Assembly: GCA_001871015.1 (NCBI GenBank)
Contig: MNUO01000093.1
Coordinates: 1-41,269, forward strand
Length of the DNA stretch: 41,269 bases
Direction of reading: 5' to 3'
Source of the DNA: Candidatus Desantisbacteria bacterium CG1_02_38_46
GTDB taxonomy: Bacteria; Desantisbacteria; UBA1551; UBA1559
Position 1 is the first letter of the stretch. Each line of letters starts with the position of its first letter. A program made the translations under genes and the position numbers. The notes beneath the pieces are model-generated. The model saw only the letters and a program-made list of their open reading frames with translations. It was not told where the DNA came from and ran no database searches. This document shows positions 8,821 through 16,974 of this stretch, piece after piece.

Positions 8821-9693
8821 TCATTCAATATTTTGCACTTGTTCCCTCATCTTCTCTAATTCTTCCTTGATTATAATTGCTTCAGAAGAAATTAAAAAAT
8901 CATCAGCTTTTGCTGAAAGTGTATTTATTTCTCTGCCCATTTCCTGTATTATAAATTCAAAACGCCGTCCTGCTGGTCCAATTTTATTCAATGTGTCCGC
9001 AAAAACTTGCAAATGGCTTTTTAATCGAGAAATCTCTTCTGAAATATCCACCCTTGTAGCAAAAAGAGTTAGTTCTTCAACAAGTCGGGGGTGGTTCAAA
9101 TTCAATTCCGGCAAAAATTCTTTAAGTGTACGCTCAAGTTTTTCCTTATGATATTTCACTGTAAGTGGAATTTGTTCATCTATTTTTTTCAATGAATTTG
9201 AAATGATTGTTATATGTTTCAAAAGATTCTGGTGAATATTATTTCCCTCTTTCAATCTTGAACTAATAAGGGAATCCAATGCTTTTTCTATTCCTTTTTT
9301 CAACAACGGCCAAATCTCAACCAACACCACTTCTTTTTCTTTTAGATTAAAAATCTGGGGAAAGTTCAGTAAAAAGTTCAGATTTATCTCTCCAGGTATT
9401 TTCAGCTTATTCTTAAGCATTTTAAAAATAGCGAGATATCTCTTTGCTTTTGCAACATCTACCTGAACCTCGTTAGATGAATTTCTTTCTCCGTTTATTG
9501 TAAGATTTATCCGTCCCCTCTTAATCCTATTCTGAACAAGCTTTTTAATCTTATCTTCCAATTGAACGATTCCCTCTGGCATCTTTATTATTATATCCAA
9601 AAATCTACTGTTAAGTGAACGCGCTTCAATGAGAAAAGAAAGCTTATTTCTCTTAACTTTGAATTGTCCATAGCCCGTCATACTCTGAATCAT
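8821..9693 (-). CDS. yicC: YicC family endoribonuclease-like protein
   Basis: A 290-residue YicC family protein. The N-terminal signature MIQSMTGYGQF and SLNSRFLDI and the C-terminal DUF1732 segment GPAGRRFEFIIQEMGREINT are both present, so the protein is full length. E. coli YicC is reported to act as an endoribonuclease; the exact role in this organism is unknown. It sits directly upstream of gmk and rpoZ, its classic neighbours. The start ATG at 9693 has a GAGGT box 5 nt upstream. Confidence 0.95.
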   Translation of the reverse strand: MIQSMTGYGQFKVKRNKLSFLIEARSLNSRFLDIIIKMPEGIVQLEDKIKKLVQNRIKRGRINLTINGERNSSNEVQVDVAKAKRYLAIFKMLKNKLKIPGEINLNFLLNFPQIFNLKEKEVVLVEIWPLLKKGIEKALDSLISSRLKEGNNIHQNLLKHITIISNSLKKIDEQIPLTVKYHKEKLERTLKEFLPELNLNHPRLVEELTLFATRVDISEEISRLKSHLQVFADTLNKIGPAGRRFEFIIQEMGREINTLSAKADDFLISSEAIIIKEELEKMREQVQNIE

Positions 9694-9704
9694 TAAAACC
9701 TCTT

Positions 9705-10763
9705 TTAATACTTCCCGTATTTTTTAACTAATTCCATTACTCTCTGGTATTGCTGGAAACTCACATCCTTTGGAATGGAATGGTCAGAATGATAGATATA
9801 TCCTCCACCCTTTTTTGCAACTGCAAATTTACTTGCTATTTCATCTTCTATAATTGCAGGATTTTCGTTAGCCATCTTTCTGACATCTATCCCGCCCATA
9901 AATGCAAGTTTGTCGCCGTACTCCTTTTTTAATTCCCTGACGTCCATTCCTGCTTTGACTTCAAGTGGTTGAAGACAATCAAAGCCCGCTTCAATTAAAT
10001 GCGGAATCAAAACTTTCACATTACCGCAACTATGCAATATCACTGGCATACGCTGCTCATGGAAGTAATCGCATAACATTTTGTCAGAAGGAAATATCTC
10101 TTCTCTATAGCATTTTGGCGAAAAAAGAGAGGTATTGCGGTAACCCATATCGTCATACATAAATGCACCATCGAAATGAAATCCTTTTTTGAGTATCCTG
10201 TCACACATTTCAAGCACTAGCTTAGCATTTGTCATAAACATATCCCTTGCCCAATCGGGTTCGGTTGCCATCAGCACGAGCAATTCTTCACTTTTAATAT
10301 ATGATTGCATAAGGTCATATCCGATAGCGGCGTTATAAGTAATAAATCTGCCTTTACTCCTGTGATGTTCCATTCCATTTTTAAGACCTCCCCATTCCAG
10401 TCGGGTATCATCTGGTTGAAGCCTTTCTTTTATCCTTTCCCAATCATCTTTACCTTTAATCGGCCAGTCTATGATTTCAGGAGTAGTGGAATAGTCCTTG
10501 AAGTTCTTCCGCACACCGCCCTGCTGTGTCTTCTGAATAATAAAAGTTTCGTTTTCTTCAATTATGTCGGTCGGAAATCTGGGTGTACAGTCTGCTCCAA
10601 AACCGGCGAATTCATATCCAAAATAATCTTCTACGCCAACATCCGGCGGCAATCCTTCTTTCTTCCATCGCTCAATTGTCGCTGCCCACGGACCATCATG
10701 AACAGGAACCCTATCAGGCTCTTGATGTCTAAGCACTTTCAAAACTCTTTCTCTTGAAGTCAC
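9705..10763 (-). CDS. Uroporphyrinogen decarboxylase-like methyltransferase (MtaA/CmuA type)
   Basis: A 352-residue protein of the UroD superfamily. It begins MTSRERVLKVLRHQEPDRVP, like corrinoid-linked methyltransferases and not like HemE. The segment ILHSCGNV (HxC) and the late YHSDHSIP provide the zinc ligands expected for methyl-group transfer. No heme genes are nearby, so true uroporphyrinogen decarboxylase is unlikely. It may demethylate a methylated compound or act on a corrinoid protein, but no corrinoid partner is in the window. Start is GTG at 10763 after an AAGGAAG box. Confidence 0.86.
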   Translation of the reverse strand: MTSRERVLKVLRHQEPDRVPVHDGPWAATIERWKKEGLPPDVGVEDYFGYEFAGFGADCTPRFPTDIIEENETFIIQKTQQGGVRKNFKDYSTTPEIIDWPIKGKDDWERIKERLQPDDTRLEWGGLKNGMEHHRSKGRFITYNAAIGYDLMQSYIKSEELLVLMATEPDWARDMFMTNAKLVLEMCDRILKKGFHFDGAFMYDDMGYRNTSLFSPKCYREEIFPSDKMLCDYFHEQRMPVILHSCGNVKVLIPHLIEAGFDCLQPLEVKAGMDVRELKKEYGDKLAFMGGIDVRKMANENPAIIEDEIASKFAVAKKGGGYIYHSDHSIPKDVSFQQYQRVMELVKKYGKY

Positions 10764-10792
10764 TTTTCTTCCTTATTAGAGACCTCTCTCCA

Positions 10793-11266
10793 TCAATACC
10801 TTGGCGAGTCTTCGAAATGGTCTGCCCTACATTTCTTAAAAATATAACCAGACAAAACCAAGAATCCGACCATTGTTATCAATGGTATCCAGACAGGTGC
10901 AGTCCAAGGACATGGAATCAAAAAAAGGCAATCAATGGTGGACAAAGACGGAGGCCAGTTTATAAGAATTTTTAAAGTCACATAATAAAAAATATCCCAG
11001 ATAGCAAATACCCACAAAAATGTTGCAAGCCTTCGTATCCAATTTTTTTCCAGGAGCAATGCAATTGTCACAAGAATTACTATTGTGGCAACTTCTCTGG
11101 TTTGTTCAATAATGAGGAGACTGCGTGGAACCTGTTCCATTACAATCTTAGTAAGATCTATAGCAGAAAGCTGGAGAATCTTTCTTATGTAAACAACCAC
11201 CACTCCTTCCCACCATCCCATCGCAATGCCAAAAATCGTTAAAATAGATAGTTTCTTAAGATTCAT
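10793..11266 (-). CDS. Integral membrane protein of unknown function
   Basis: A 157-residue hydrophobic protein with about four to five membrane segments (residues about 8-28, 57-73, 80-104, 115-130, 132-148). The N-terminal MGWWEGVVVVYIRK and the central EQTREVATIVIL and WDIFYYVTLKIL carry conserved-looking charged residues inside the hydrophobic stretches, as in small uncharacterised bacterial membrane families. I do not recognise a function. It is 29 bp upstream of the UroD-like gene and may share its transcript. Confidence 0.75.
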   Translation of the reverse strand: MNLKKLSILTIFGIAMGWWEGVVVVYIRKILQLSAIDLTKIVMEQVPRSLLIIEQTREVATIVILVTIALLLEKNWIRRLATFLWVFAIWDIFYYVTLKILINWPPSLSTIDCLFLIPCPWTAPVWIPLITMVGFLVLSGYIFKKCRADHFEDSPRY

Positions 11267-11301
11267 ATCTCCCCTTGTCCGATAGTTCCTAACTTAATAG
11301 A

Positions 11302-11320
11302 AAATGCACACAAATGCACA
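11302..11320. promoter_or_regulatory. Direct repeat AAATGCACA x2, possible operator
   Basis: Two copies of AAATGCACA spaced exactly 10 bp apart (11302-11310 and 11312-11320), one helical turn, ending 6 bp before the -35 box of the plus-strand promoter. That spacing on one face of the helix is typical of protein-binding sites; the role is inferred. Confidence 0.4.
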
Positions 11321-11326
11321 TTTTTC

Positions 11327-11354
11327 TTGACTTTTGATAAAAATGTGATATACT
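11327..11354 (+). promoter_or_regulatory. Sigma70-type promoter, plus strand
   Basis: TTGACT (11327-11332), a 16-bp spacer, then TATACT (11349-11354). It matches the architecture of the promoters before the PBP and accB genes. It points right, into the candidate small RNA and against the DUF3800 gene. Confidence 0.65.
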
Positions 11355-11360
11355 ATTATT

Positions 11361-11435
11361 AGACTCAGGGTATAGTGGGAGATGTTGGGTTAACCTGACT
11401 ATCGGTACTACCACTATCACACCTGAGTTTTTCTT
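11361..11435 (+). ncRNA. Candidate small structured RNA with own promoter and terminator
   Basis: About 70 nt downstream of the plus-strand promoter. ACTCAGG (11363-11369) pairs with CCTGAGT (11422-11428), and ATAGTGG (11372-11378) pairs with CCACTAT (11411-11417). An inner GG-TTAA-CC hairpin with flanking wobble pairs lies near 11384-11399. The closing stem is followed at once by TTTTT-C-TTTTT (11428-11438), as in a Rho-independent terminator. On the other strand no T-run follows, so the signal has a direction. It overlaps the last codons of the DUF3800 gene in antisense. I know no family that matches; it could also be a dispersed repeat that happens to end in T. Confidence 0.5.
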
Positions 11436-12180
11436 TTTCTGATGGTTTAAAATACCAAATGTTAAATTTGGGAAAATAGGTTTCTACATAGGTTTTTGAA
11501 TATCTATCCCAAGTAATAGGTAATAAATCTTTGGCACCTAATTTTTTTATGAGATATTCTCGAAGGGCTTTTTTATACTTATTTTTTGGAGGAACCAAAT
11601 TATTAGTTACACACCCTAATAGCAAATCGCAAATTTGCAGTACTTGATATTGGTCCAAGCATGAATCAACTTCTTCAATTCTGGTGAGAGTAGGAATTGG
11701 CTTACCCATTGAATAGTTTTGATTCGGTACACAGAAACATTCTTTCATTCTCTCTACAAAAAGGTCACCCCGGCATCTTGTCAAACGATCTGTTAATAAA
11801 ATTCCCATATATGTTTTTTCTGTATTATGAGCAAGCAAAAGTTCTGCAAATTTTTTATAAGCCCTTGCTTTCTTTATATTTTCTGACTCATAAGGAGCAC
11901 CGAAGTATGAAAGATTCATTTCTTTGATCACGATACATCTAAACCAACTTGTACTTTCAAAAAAGGCATCAATAGCTAATTTTGAAACTTTGAGGCTCTC
12001 TTCGTTCTTGCAATAGAAATACTTTATTTCGCGGAACCTTCCGTTTCTCAAGTAAAATTTATTTTCTTTTTTAATCTCACATATCTTTCTATGAAGGAAT
12101 CGCGGATGAGGATTGAACAAAGCTCCTAATAGTAAATAAGCATGTTGCTCATCATAAGATTCATCAAAATATATCAACAT
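11365..12180 (-). CDS. DUF3800 domain protein
   Basis: A 271-residue protein with the DUF3800 marks: the N-terminal acidic motif IYFDES, followed by a hydrophobic strand, and the later LQICDLLLGCV carrying the second acidic residue. The family is thought to have an RNase H-like fold and occurs often in mobile and defence-type regions; a biochemical function is not established. The last ~19 residues (from RCDSGSTD on) are Ser/Thr/Pro-rich and come from the structured repeat at 11363-11428, so the original C-terminus was probably replaced. Start ATG 12180 is 3 bp after the stop of the small upstream gene, indicating coupling. Confidence 0.8.
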   Translation of the reverse strand: MLIYFDESYDEQHAYLLLGALFNPHPRFLHRKICEIKKENKFYLRNGRFREIKYFYCKNEESLKVSKLAIDAFFESTSWFRCIVIKEMNLSYFGAPYESENIKKARAYKKFAELLLAHNTEKTYMGILLTDRLTRCRGDLFVERMKECFCVPNQNYSMGKPIPTLTRIEEVDSCLDQYQVLQICDLLLGCVTNNLVPPKNKYKKALREYLIKKLGAKDLLPITWDRYSKTYVETYFPKFNIWYFKPSEKEKLRCDSGSTDSQVNPTSPTIP

Positions 12181-12183
12181 TCT

Positions 12184-12483
12184 CTATTCGCCTTTCATTG
12201 CTCTCAGACGATAATATCTCCGGGTATAGTATGCCCAAGATTTTGTAACATCTAAATTTGTTCTTTCCTTTACAGTTTTCCTCAGTCTCAATAATCGTTT
12301 TGTTGTTTCTTTTGAAATTTTCAGGTCGCGAATAAAATGCTTATAATAATTATTTAGAAAAAACCCATTCTTTTCTGACATTTCCAAATACTCCCAAATT
12401 TTATTAGCCACATCCCAATATAACAAAATTCTTTCTTTATCCTGAGTTCTTTTGATTCTTTTTAAGGTTTTCCTGCAATACAT
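12184..12483 (-). CDS. Small helical basic protein paired with DUF3800
   Basis: A 99-residue, predicted all-helical, Lys/Arg-rich protein. The pattern LYWDVANKIWEYLE followed by LKISKETTKRLLRLRKTV recalls the DUF1016 N-terminal region in layout (a helix with W, then a basic recognition-like helix), but the match is too weak to assign. Its stop is 3 bp before the DUF3800 start, so the two are almost certainly co-translated. Possible roles are antitoxin, DNA-binding partner or regulator; none is proven. Confidence 0.6.
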   Translation of the reverse strand: MYCRKTLKRIKRTQDKERILLYWDVANKIWEYLEMSEKNGFFLNNYYKHFIRDLKISKETTKRLLRLRKTVKERTNLDVTKSWAYYTRRYYRLRAMKGE

Positions 12484-12551
12484 AATAGTATCACTATAAA
12501 TCTTTTCAAGATATCCAGTTTTTTGTGTTAAGTTTACATTAGTTTTCCTAT

Positions 12552-12622
12552 GGGGTCAGGTCTTGAATTGTGAGTTCATAAATTCATTTTTCTTGTTAAT
12601 TCACAATTCAAGACCTGACCCC
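12552..12622. repeat. Perfect 22-bp inverted repeat, 27-bp loop
   Basis: Arms 12552-12573 (GGGGTCAGGTCTTGAATTGT then GA) and 12601-12622 are exact reverse complements. The element lies 4 bp beyond the tyrS stop. No T-run follows on the minus strand, which argues against a simple terminator and for a REP/MITE-like mobile hairpin. It also marks the right edge of the DUF3800 cassette. Confidence 0.9.
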
Positions 12623-12626
12623 TACT

Positions 12627-13835
12627 TTACTCTCCTTTTATCTTCAGAAATCTGCGTTTTCCAACTTTAAGAACATGCTCGCTGTCCATCAGAATATCAA
12701 AATCAGGACTTGTTATGGTTTTTCCATCCAGTTCAACAGCTCCCTGTGAAATAAGTCTATTAGCTTCTGTTTTGTTCTTAGCTAACCCCTCATTCACAAG
12801 CACATCAATAATCCATACTTTTTCTTTTTCATATTTCCGCGAAGGGATTTCTGATGGCAATTCTCTTTTTTTAAATATTTTATCGAATTCATTTCCTGCT
12901 TTGGCTGCCTCACTTATACCATGGTATCTTTTAACTATCTCATTAGCAAGAAATGCCTTTGCATCTTTCGGATTCATCTTCTCGTCCCGAACATCTTTTT
13001 TCATATTATTGATTTTTTCATCTGATATGGAAGTTAATAATTCCATATACGGAAATATCAACTCGTCCGGAATAGACATCGTTTTGCCATATATTTCCAA
13101 AGGTAATTCGGTTATACCGATATAATTACCATAACTCTTGCTCATTTTTCTTATACCATCTGTTCCTACAAGGAGCGGCAAAGTAAGAATAATCTGTTCC
13201 TTTTTTCCGTAATCCCTTTGTAAATCCCGCCCCACAAGCAAATTGAAAGTCTGGTCAGTTCCACCTATCTCAATATCATTCCCAAGCATAACAGAATCAT
13301 AACCCTGTAATAAGGGATATATAAATTCAAGGAGGCTTATCTCCTGTTTCTTCTTAAATCTTTCTTTAAACTCTGCTCGCTCAAGAACCCTGGCAACAGT
13401 ATAGTATGATGCCATTTTCAAAGTATCTTTAAGGCTCATCTTTCCAAACCACTCACTGTTAAAATGGAGCTCTGTCCTTTTTTTGTCAAGAATTTTAAAT
13501 ATCTGCTCCTGGTATGTTGAGGCATTTTTTCTGATTGATTCCTCTGAAAGGGGTTTTCTTACCTCATTTCTGCCTGAGGGGTCGCCAATCATTGCAGTGA
13601 AATCCCCTATTATAAACTGAACAATATGCCCAAGGTCCTGAAATTCTCGTAACTTGCTCAGTGTAATTGTATGTCCTAAATGAATGTCTGGTGCAGTAGG
13701 GTCTGCTCCATACTTGATTTTTAATGGTCTTGCCTGCTGTCTTGCCTCCTGTAATCTCTTTCGTAATTCTTCCAGGCCAGGTAAAATATCAACAACGTTT
13801 CTTTTAATTATCCTCAACTCTTCTTCTATGTCCAT
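12627..13835 (-). CDS. tyrS: Tyrosyl-tRNA synthetase
   Basis: Class I aminoacyl-tRNA synthetase, 402 residues from ATG 13835. The HIGH-type signature is HLGH (residues 52-55), KMSKS is at 230-234, and the C-terminal 65 residues (LVNEGLAKNKTEANRLISQG) form an S4 RNA-binding domain, the layout of the TyrZ-like subgroup. The ATG at 13835 is chosen because AGAGGAAAAG precedes it; a longer frame to 13904 would run into the divergent PBP start. It is transcribed away from the PBP1A gene. Confidence 0.97.
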   Translation of the reverse strand: MDIEEELRIIKRNVVDILPGLEELRKRLQEARQQARPLKIKYGADPTAPDIHLGHTITLSKLREFQDLGHIVQFIIGDFTAMIGDPSGRNEVRKPLSEESIRKNASTYQEQIFKILDKKRTELHFNSEWFGKMSLKDTLKMASYYTVARVLERAEFKERFKKKQEISLLEFIYPLLQGYDSVMLGNDIEIGGTDQTFNLLVGRDLQRDYGKKEQIILTLPLLVGTDGIRKMSKSYGNYIGITELPLEIYGKTMSIPDELIFPYMELLTSISDEKINNMKKDVRDEKMNPKDAKAFLANEIVKRYHGISEAAKAGNEFDKIFKKRELPSEIPSRKYEKEKVWIIDVLVNEGLAKNKTEANRLISQGAVELDGKTITSPDFDILMDSEHVLKVGKRRFLKIKGE

Positions 13836-13852
13836 CTTTTCCTCTGGGAAAT

Positions 13853-13880
13853 TTGACTTTTTACCAATAAAGGATATAAT
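13853..13880 (+). promoter_or_regulatory. Promoter of the PBP1A gene
   Basis: TTGACT (13853-13858), a 16-bp spacer, TATAAT (13875-13880). The start codon at 13889 is only 8 nt beyond the -10 box, so a leaderless or nearly leaderless mRNA is expected; no Shine-Dalgarno sequence is present before the ATG. Confidence 0.75.
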
Positions 13881-13888
13881 ATGTAGAT

Positions 13889-15748
13889 ATGAAAAAAGGC
13901 ACAAAAATATTCTTGATAATTGTGTTCACAATCCTGGGCGTATTGATTGCACTTCTTGGAATTTCCTTGTTTGGACTCCCTCCACTCAATGTCCTGGAAA
14001 ATTATGAACCCAGTCTCTCCAGTAAAGTTTATTCAGCAGACAATACTCTCTTTGCTGAGTTTGGACCTGAACGAAGAACTCTGGTGTCTATTCAGAATAT
14101 ACCCCAGCACCTGAAAGATGCAGTAATAGCCATTGAGGACGAAAGATTCTTTCAGCACCGTGGGTTAGATTTTCGTGGAATCACCAGGGCAATCTTGAAA
14201 AATCTTCTTAATGTAGGATTTAAAGAAGGTGCAAGTACCATTACTCAGCAACTGGCACGCTCTCTATTCCTTACTCGCGAAAAAACATTAATAAGGAAAA
14301 TGAGGGAAGCACTCCTTTCACTGGAAATTGAAAGAAGATATACAAAAGAACAAATCTTAGAAATGTACCTGAACCAGGTATATTGGGGGGCTGGCACATA
14401 CGGTATAGCTTCTGCATCCTATTCATATTTTAGAAAACAACCCAGAGATTTAAATCTTGCTGAAAGCGCTCTTTTAGCGGGTTTGTTGCAAGCACCAGAA
14501 GCCTATTCTCCTTATCGCCAGTTAGATAAAGCACTGACAAGGCAAAAAATTGTATTGAGAAAAATAAGAGAATGTGGCTTTATAACTGCTAAAGAAGAAA
14601 AAACTGCTAGCTCTGCCTCCCTTTATTTTCACAGTCCAAAGAACAAAGATGTTAAAGCTGCTTATTTTATCGAGTTCTTGCGCATCCAACTTGAAGAAAA
14701 ATATGGAAGCAATGCCCTTTATAAAGGTGGAATGGAAATTTACACTACCCTTGATTTAAACATGCAAAGGGCAGCTGAAGAAGTATTTTTAGAGAACATT
14801 GGTCGCCTGCGTAAAGAACTTAAAAAGAACGATTTAAACGGTGCTCTCATAGCTCTGGACCCCAGGACTGGTGAAATAAAAGCATTAATAGGAGGATATA
14901 ATTTCCAGGAAAGTCAGTTCAACCGTGTAACCCAGTCCAGTCGGCAGCCAGGTTCTGCGTTCAAACCCTTTGTTTATCTTGCAGCTATGGACAGAGGATT
15001 TAAACCAGATGATACAATTATAGACACAGAAGTCATCTATTATACAAAAACAACTGGCAAGTGGGCACCCCGCAACTATGACGGAAAGTTTCGCGGAGAA
15101 GTAAGCCTGAGGGATGCCCTGGCAAATTCAATAAATGTAGCGACTATAAGACTCCTTGAAGAAATAGGTCCGGAAAATGTCATTCCGTATGCCAGAGCTG
15201 CAGGAATCAATAGCTTCCTTGGTGCTGATCTATCCTTAGCACTTGGTACTTATGTAGTTACTCCCATAGAATTAACACGGGCTTTTGCAACCATTGCAAA
15301 CAATGGAATAAAAACAGAACCTTTTGCAATTAGAATGATTAAAGACCATGATGGCAGAATATTAGAAGAAACCTCACCCAAACAGGAAAGAACGTTAAAC
15401 CCACAATCCTGTCAATTGGTCACTGAACTAATGAAGGGAGTTATAGAATATGGCACTGGAAGGTGGGCAAGAGAATATGGATTTACATATCCAGCTAGTG
15501 GAAAAACAGGGACCACTGACGATTACACAGATGCATGGTTTGTTGGATTTATGCCAGAACTTGTTGCAACAGTTTATGTGGGATGCGACGAGAGAAAAAG
15601 TCTGGGTCAAAGAATGAGTGGAAGCGCTGTTGCACTCCCTATCTGGGCAACCTTTATGAAAAAGGCTTATCCTTTTGCTATGTCAAACAAGTCTCCATTT
15701 CCTGCTGATACTATCACACCAGAGACTGAATCAGGGCTAAAGCCCTGA
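13889..15748 (+). CDS. Class A penicillin-binding protein (PBP1A-type)
   Basis: A bifunctional peptidoglycan synthase of 619 residues, the only plus-strand gene. One N-terminal membrane anchor (residues 7-28). The GT51 glycosyltransferase domain shows EDERFFQHRG (E83), GASTITQQLAR and RKMREALLSLEIERRYTKEQ. The transpeptidase domain has all three active-site motifs: SAFK (S356, K359), SIN (414-416) and KTG (539-541). It polymerises glycan strands and cross-links peptides outside the membrane. Its stop codon lies inside the hairpin 15731-15748, which also encodes its last residues (SGLKP), so the extreme C-terminus derives from a repeat. Confidence 0.96.
   Translation: MKKGTKIFLIIVFTILGVLIALLGISLFGLPPLNVLENYEPSLSSKVYSADNTLFAEFGPERRTLVSIQNIPQHLKDAVIAIEDERFFQHRGLDFRGITRAILKNLLNVGFKEGASTITQQLARSLFLTREKTLIRKMREALLSLEIERRYTKEQILEMYLNQVYWGAGTYGIASASYSYFRKQPRDLNLAESALLAGLLQAPEAYSPYRQLDKALTRQKIVLRKIRECGFITAKEEKTASSASLYFHSPKNKDVKAAYFIEFLRIQLEEKYGSNALYKGGMEIYTTLDLNMQRAAEEVFLENIGRLRKELKKNDLNGALIALDPRTGEIKALIGGYNFQESQFNRVTQSSRQPGSAFKPFVYLAAMDRGFKPDDTIIDTEVIYYTKTTGKWAPRNYDGKFRGEVSLRDALANSINVATIRLLEEIGPENVIPYARAAGINSFLGADLSLALGTYVVTPIELTRAFATIANNGIKTEPFAIRMIKDHDGRILEETSPKQERTLNPQSCQLVTELMKGVIEYGTGRWAREYGFTYPASGKTGTTDDYTDAWFVGFMPELVATVYVGCDERKSLGQRMSGSAVALPIWATFMKKAYPFAMSNKSPFPADTITPETESGLKP
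15731..15748. repeat. CTAAAG-type hairpin at the PBP gene end
   Basis: TCAGGGCT and AGCCCTGA (8-bp arms) around AA, followed by TGAGTTAC overlapping the right arm (15746-15753). It supplies the TGA stop of the PBP gene and lies between two convergent genes. Related hairpins with the same tail occur at 16975-17035 and 34781-34824. Confidence 0.85.
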
Positions 15749-15760
15749 GTTACATAGTTG

Positions 15761-16804
15761 TTATTTCATCATTCTGACAAGTTTTTTTGTAGCCTGCCTG
15801 ATATTTTCCGCACGCATTATTGCAGAAATAACCGCGACTCCTCTTGCGCCAGCCCCCATAACCAATCTCAGATTCTCCTTGTTTATTCCCCCTATGACAA
15901 AGAACGGAATTTTAATTTTATCTTTCACCCTTCTGATAAAATCCACTCCTGCAGGTTTTAAATCCTGTTTGAGAGCTGAGCGAAAAATGGGACCGATAGA
16001 TATATAATCTGCCCCACCTTGCTGTGCTTTGATTGCCTGATAAAGATTGTGCGTAGAGACCCCTATAATTTTTTCACTTCCAAGAATTAAGCGAGCTAAA
16101 TTAGCAGGAATATCACTCTGCCCTAAATGTACTCCATCAGCATTCAATGCTAAGCATAAATCCACACGGTCATTAATGATAAATAGCACTTTGCGATTCC
16201 TGGTCAAACCCCTGATTTTAAGGCCAATTTTTAGGATATCTCTATCAGAAAGCCTTTTCTCGCGCAATTGCAATATTTTTACTCCACCTGCAATTAAATC
16301 CTTTGCTATTTGAAAATGAGTTTTGTCTTGTCGCACAGACTGGTCAAGGATAACATAGAGACCAGTTAATCGGTGATTAGAAATTTTTAGATTAATCAAT
16401 ATATCTTTTTCCATAGAGTAAACTTGAAACCGCAAACCCTTAAAAACCTCGCCCACATTTTTACTAAACAACTTCGTAAATTCTTCAAGAACGCGCAAAG
16501 ACTCTTCAGTGCGCTTGAAATTAACTTTCAAAATTTCCCTTAAATCTGAGCGGCGAAACTCATCTTTAACATAGGCAGATACACCCACATCTCCCCTCGA
16601 ATCCCTTGCCACAAGCAATCTCTGCCCATCGATGAATAAATTTTCAATTTCCTCTTTTATTTGATGACGAATTGCTTTCAAATAACCTGTGAGACGTTTA
16701 TCCTGCAGGATAAAGCGCACTATTTCTTCAATTATCCTCAATCCTTCCAGGGCACGGTTTAAATTGGCATCAATTATTCTTAAAACTCCGTTACTTCTTT
16801 TCAT
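15761..16804 (-). CDS. thiE: ThiD2-ThiE fusion: HMP-phosphate kinase / thiamine phosphate synthase
   Basis: A 347-residue two-domain protein. Residues 1-140 (RIIDANLNRALEGLRIIEE, LLVARDSRGDVG) match the ThiD2 domain, a hydroxymethylpyrimidine-phosphate kinase unrelated to ThiD and known as a fusion to ThiE. Residues about 145-347 are ThiE, with LQLREK, INDRVD, GVHLGQ, GVSTHN, ISIGPIF and GGINKEN, covering substrate and phosphate binding. Together they would perform the last pyrimidine phosphorylation and the joining to the thiazole. ATG 16804 with a GGAAG box 8 nt upstream is preferred to a TTG at 16831; it overlaps the DUF2273 gene by 14 bp. No other thiamine genes are nearby. Confidence 0.93.
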   Translation of the reverse strand: MKRSNGVLRIIDANLNRALEGLRIIEEIVRFILQDKRLTGYLKAIRHQIKEEIENLFIDGQRLLVARDSRGDVGVSAYVKDEFRRSDLREILKVNFKRTEESLRVLEEFTKLFSKNVGEVFKGLRFQVYSMEKDILINLKISNHRLTGLYVILDQSVRQDKTHFQIAKDLIAGGVKILQLREKRLSDRDILKIGLKIRGLTRNRKVLFIINDRVDLCLALNADGVHLGQSDIPANLARLILGSEKIIGVSTHNLYQAIKAQQGGADYISIGPIFRSALKQDLKPAGVDFIRRVKDKIKIPFFVIGGINKENLRLVMGAGARGVAVISAIMRAENIRQATKKLVRMMK

Positions 16805-16958
16805 CAAAGTATCTTCCGATAAAATATCCAATTAAAACGCAGATTAACAAAAAGAAAATTTTGGGAATTATAATTAATATTCCGATTATAAATCCTATAA
16901 CTGTCCCAATCACCCTTCCATTTTTTCCTTTTAGAATTGAACTTATCTCATTTCCCAT
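16791..16958 (-). CDS. DUF2273-like small membrane protein
   Basis: A 55-residue gene, easily missed. A GGAGG box (16965-16969) lies 6 nt before the ATG at 16958. The protein starts MGNEISSILKGKNGRVIG and has one or two hydrophobic segments (residues about 16-32 and 33-48), ending in a charged tail. DUF2273 proteins are ~60-residue membrane proteins that occur with Asp23 and AmaP, exactly as here. Its stop overlaps the thiE start. The function is unknown, presumably membrane or envelope stress. Confidence 0.85.
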   Translation of the reverse strand: MGNEISSILKGKNGRVIGTVIGFIIGILIIIPKIFFLLICVLIGYFIGRYFDEKK

Positions 16959-16974
16959 TTTCTTCCTCCCTATA

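Noticed and set aside
10305-10757. 150-residue plus-strand ORF
   Set aside because: It lies fully antisense to the clear UroD-like gene and has no family features.
9705-10763. True uroporphyrinogen decarboxylase (HemE)
   Set aside because: The N-terminal and metal-binding motifs (HSCGN, YHSDHSIP) fit the MtaA/CmuA-type methyltransferase branch, and no heme genes are near.
12552-12622. Intrinsic terminator of tyrS
   Set aside because: The stem is strong, but no T-run follows on the minus strand and the loop is 27 bp; an inverted-repeat element fits better, though it may still slow transcription.
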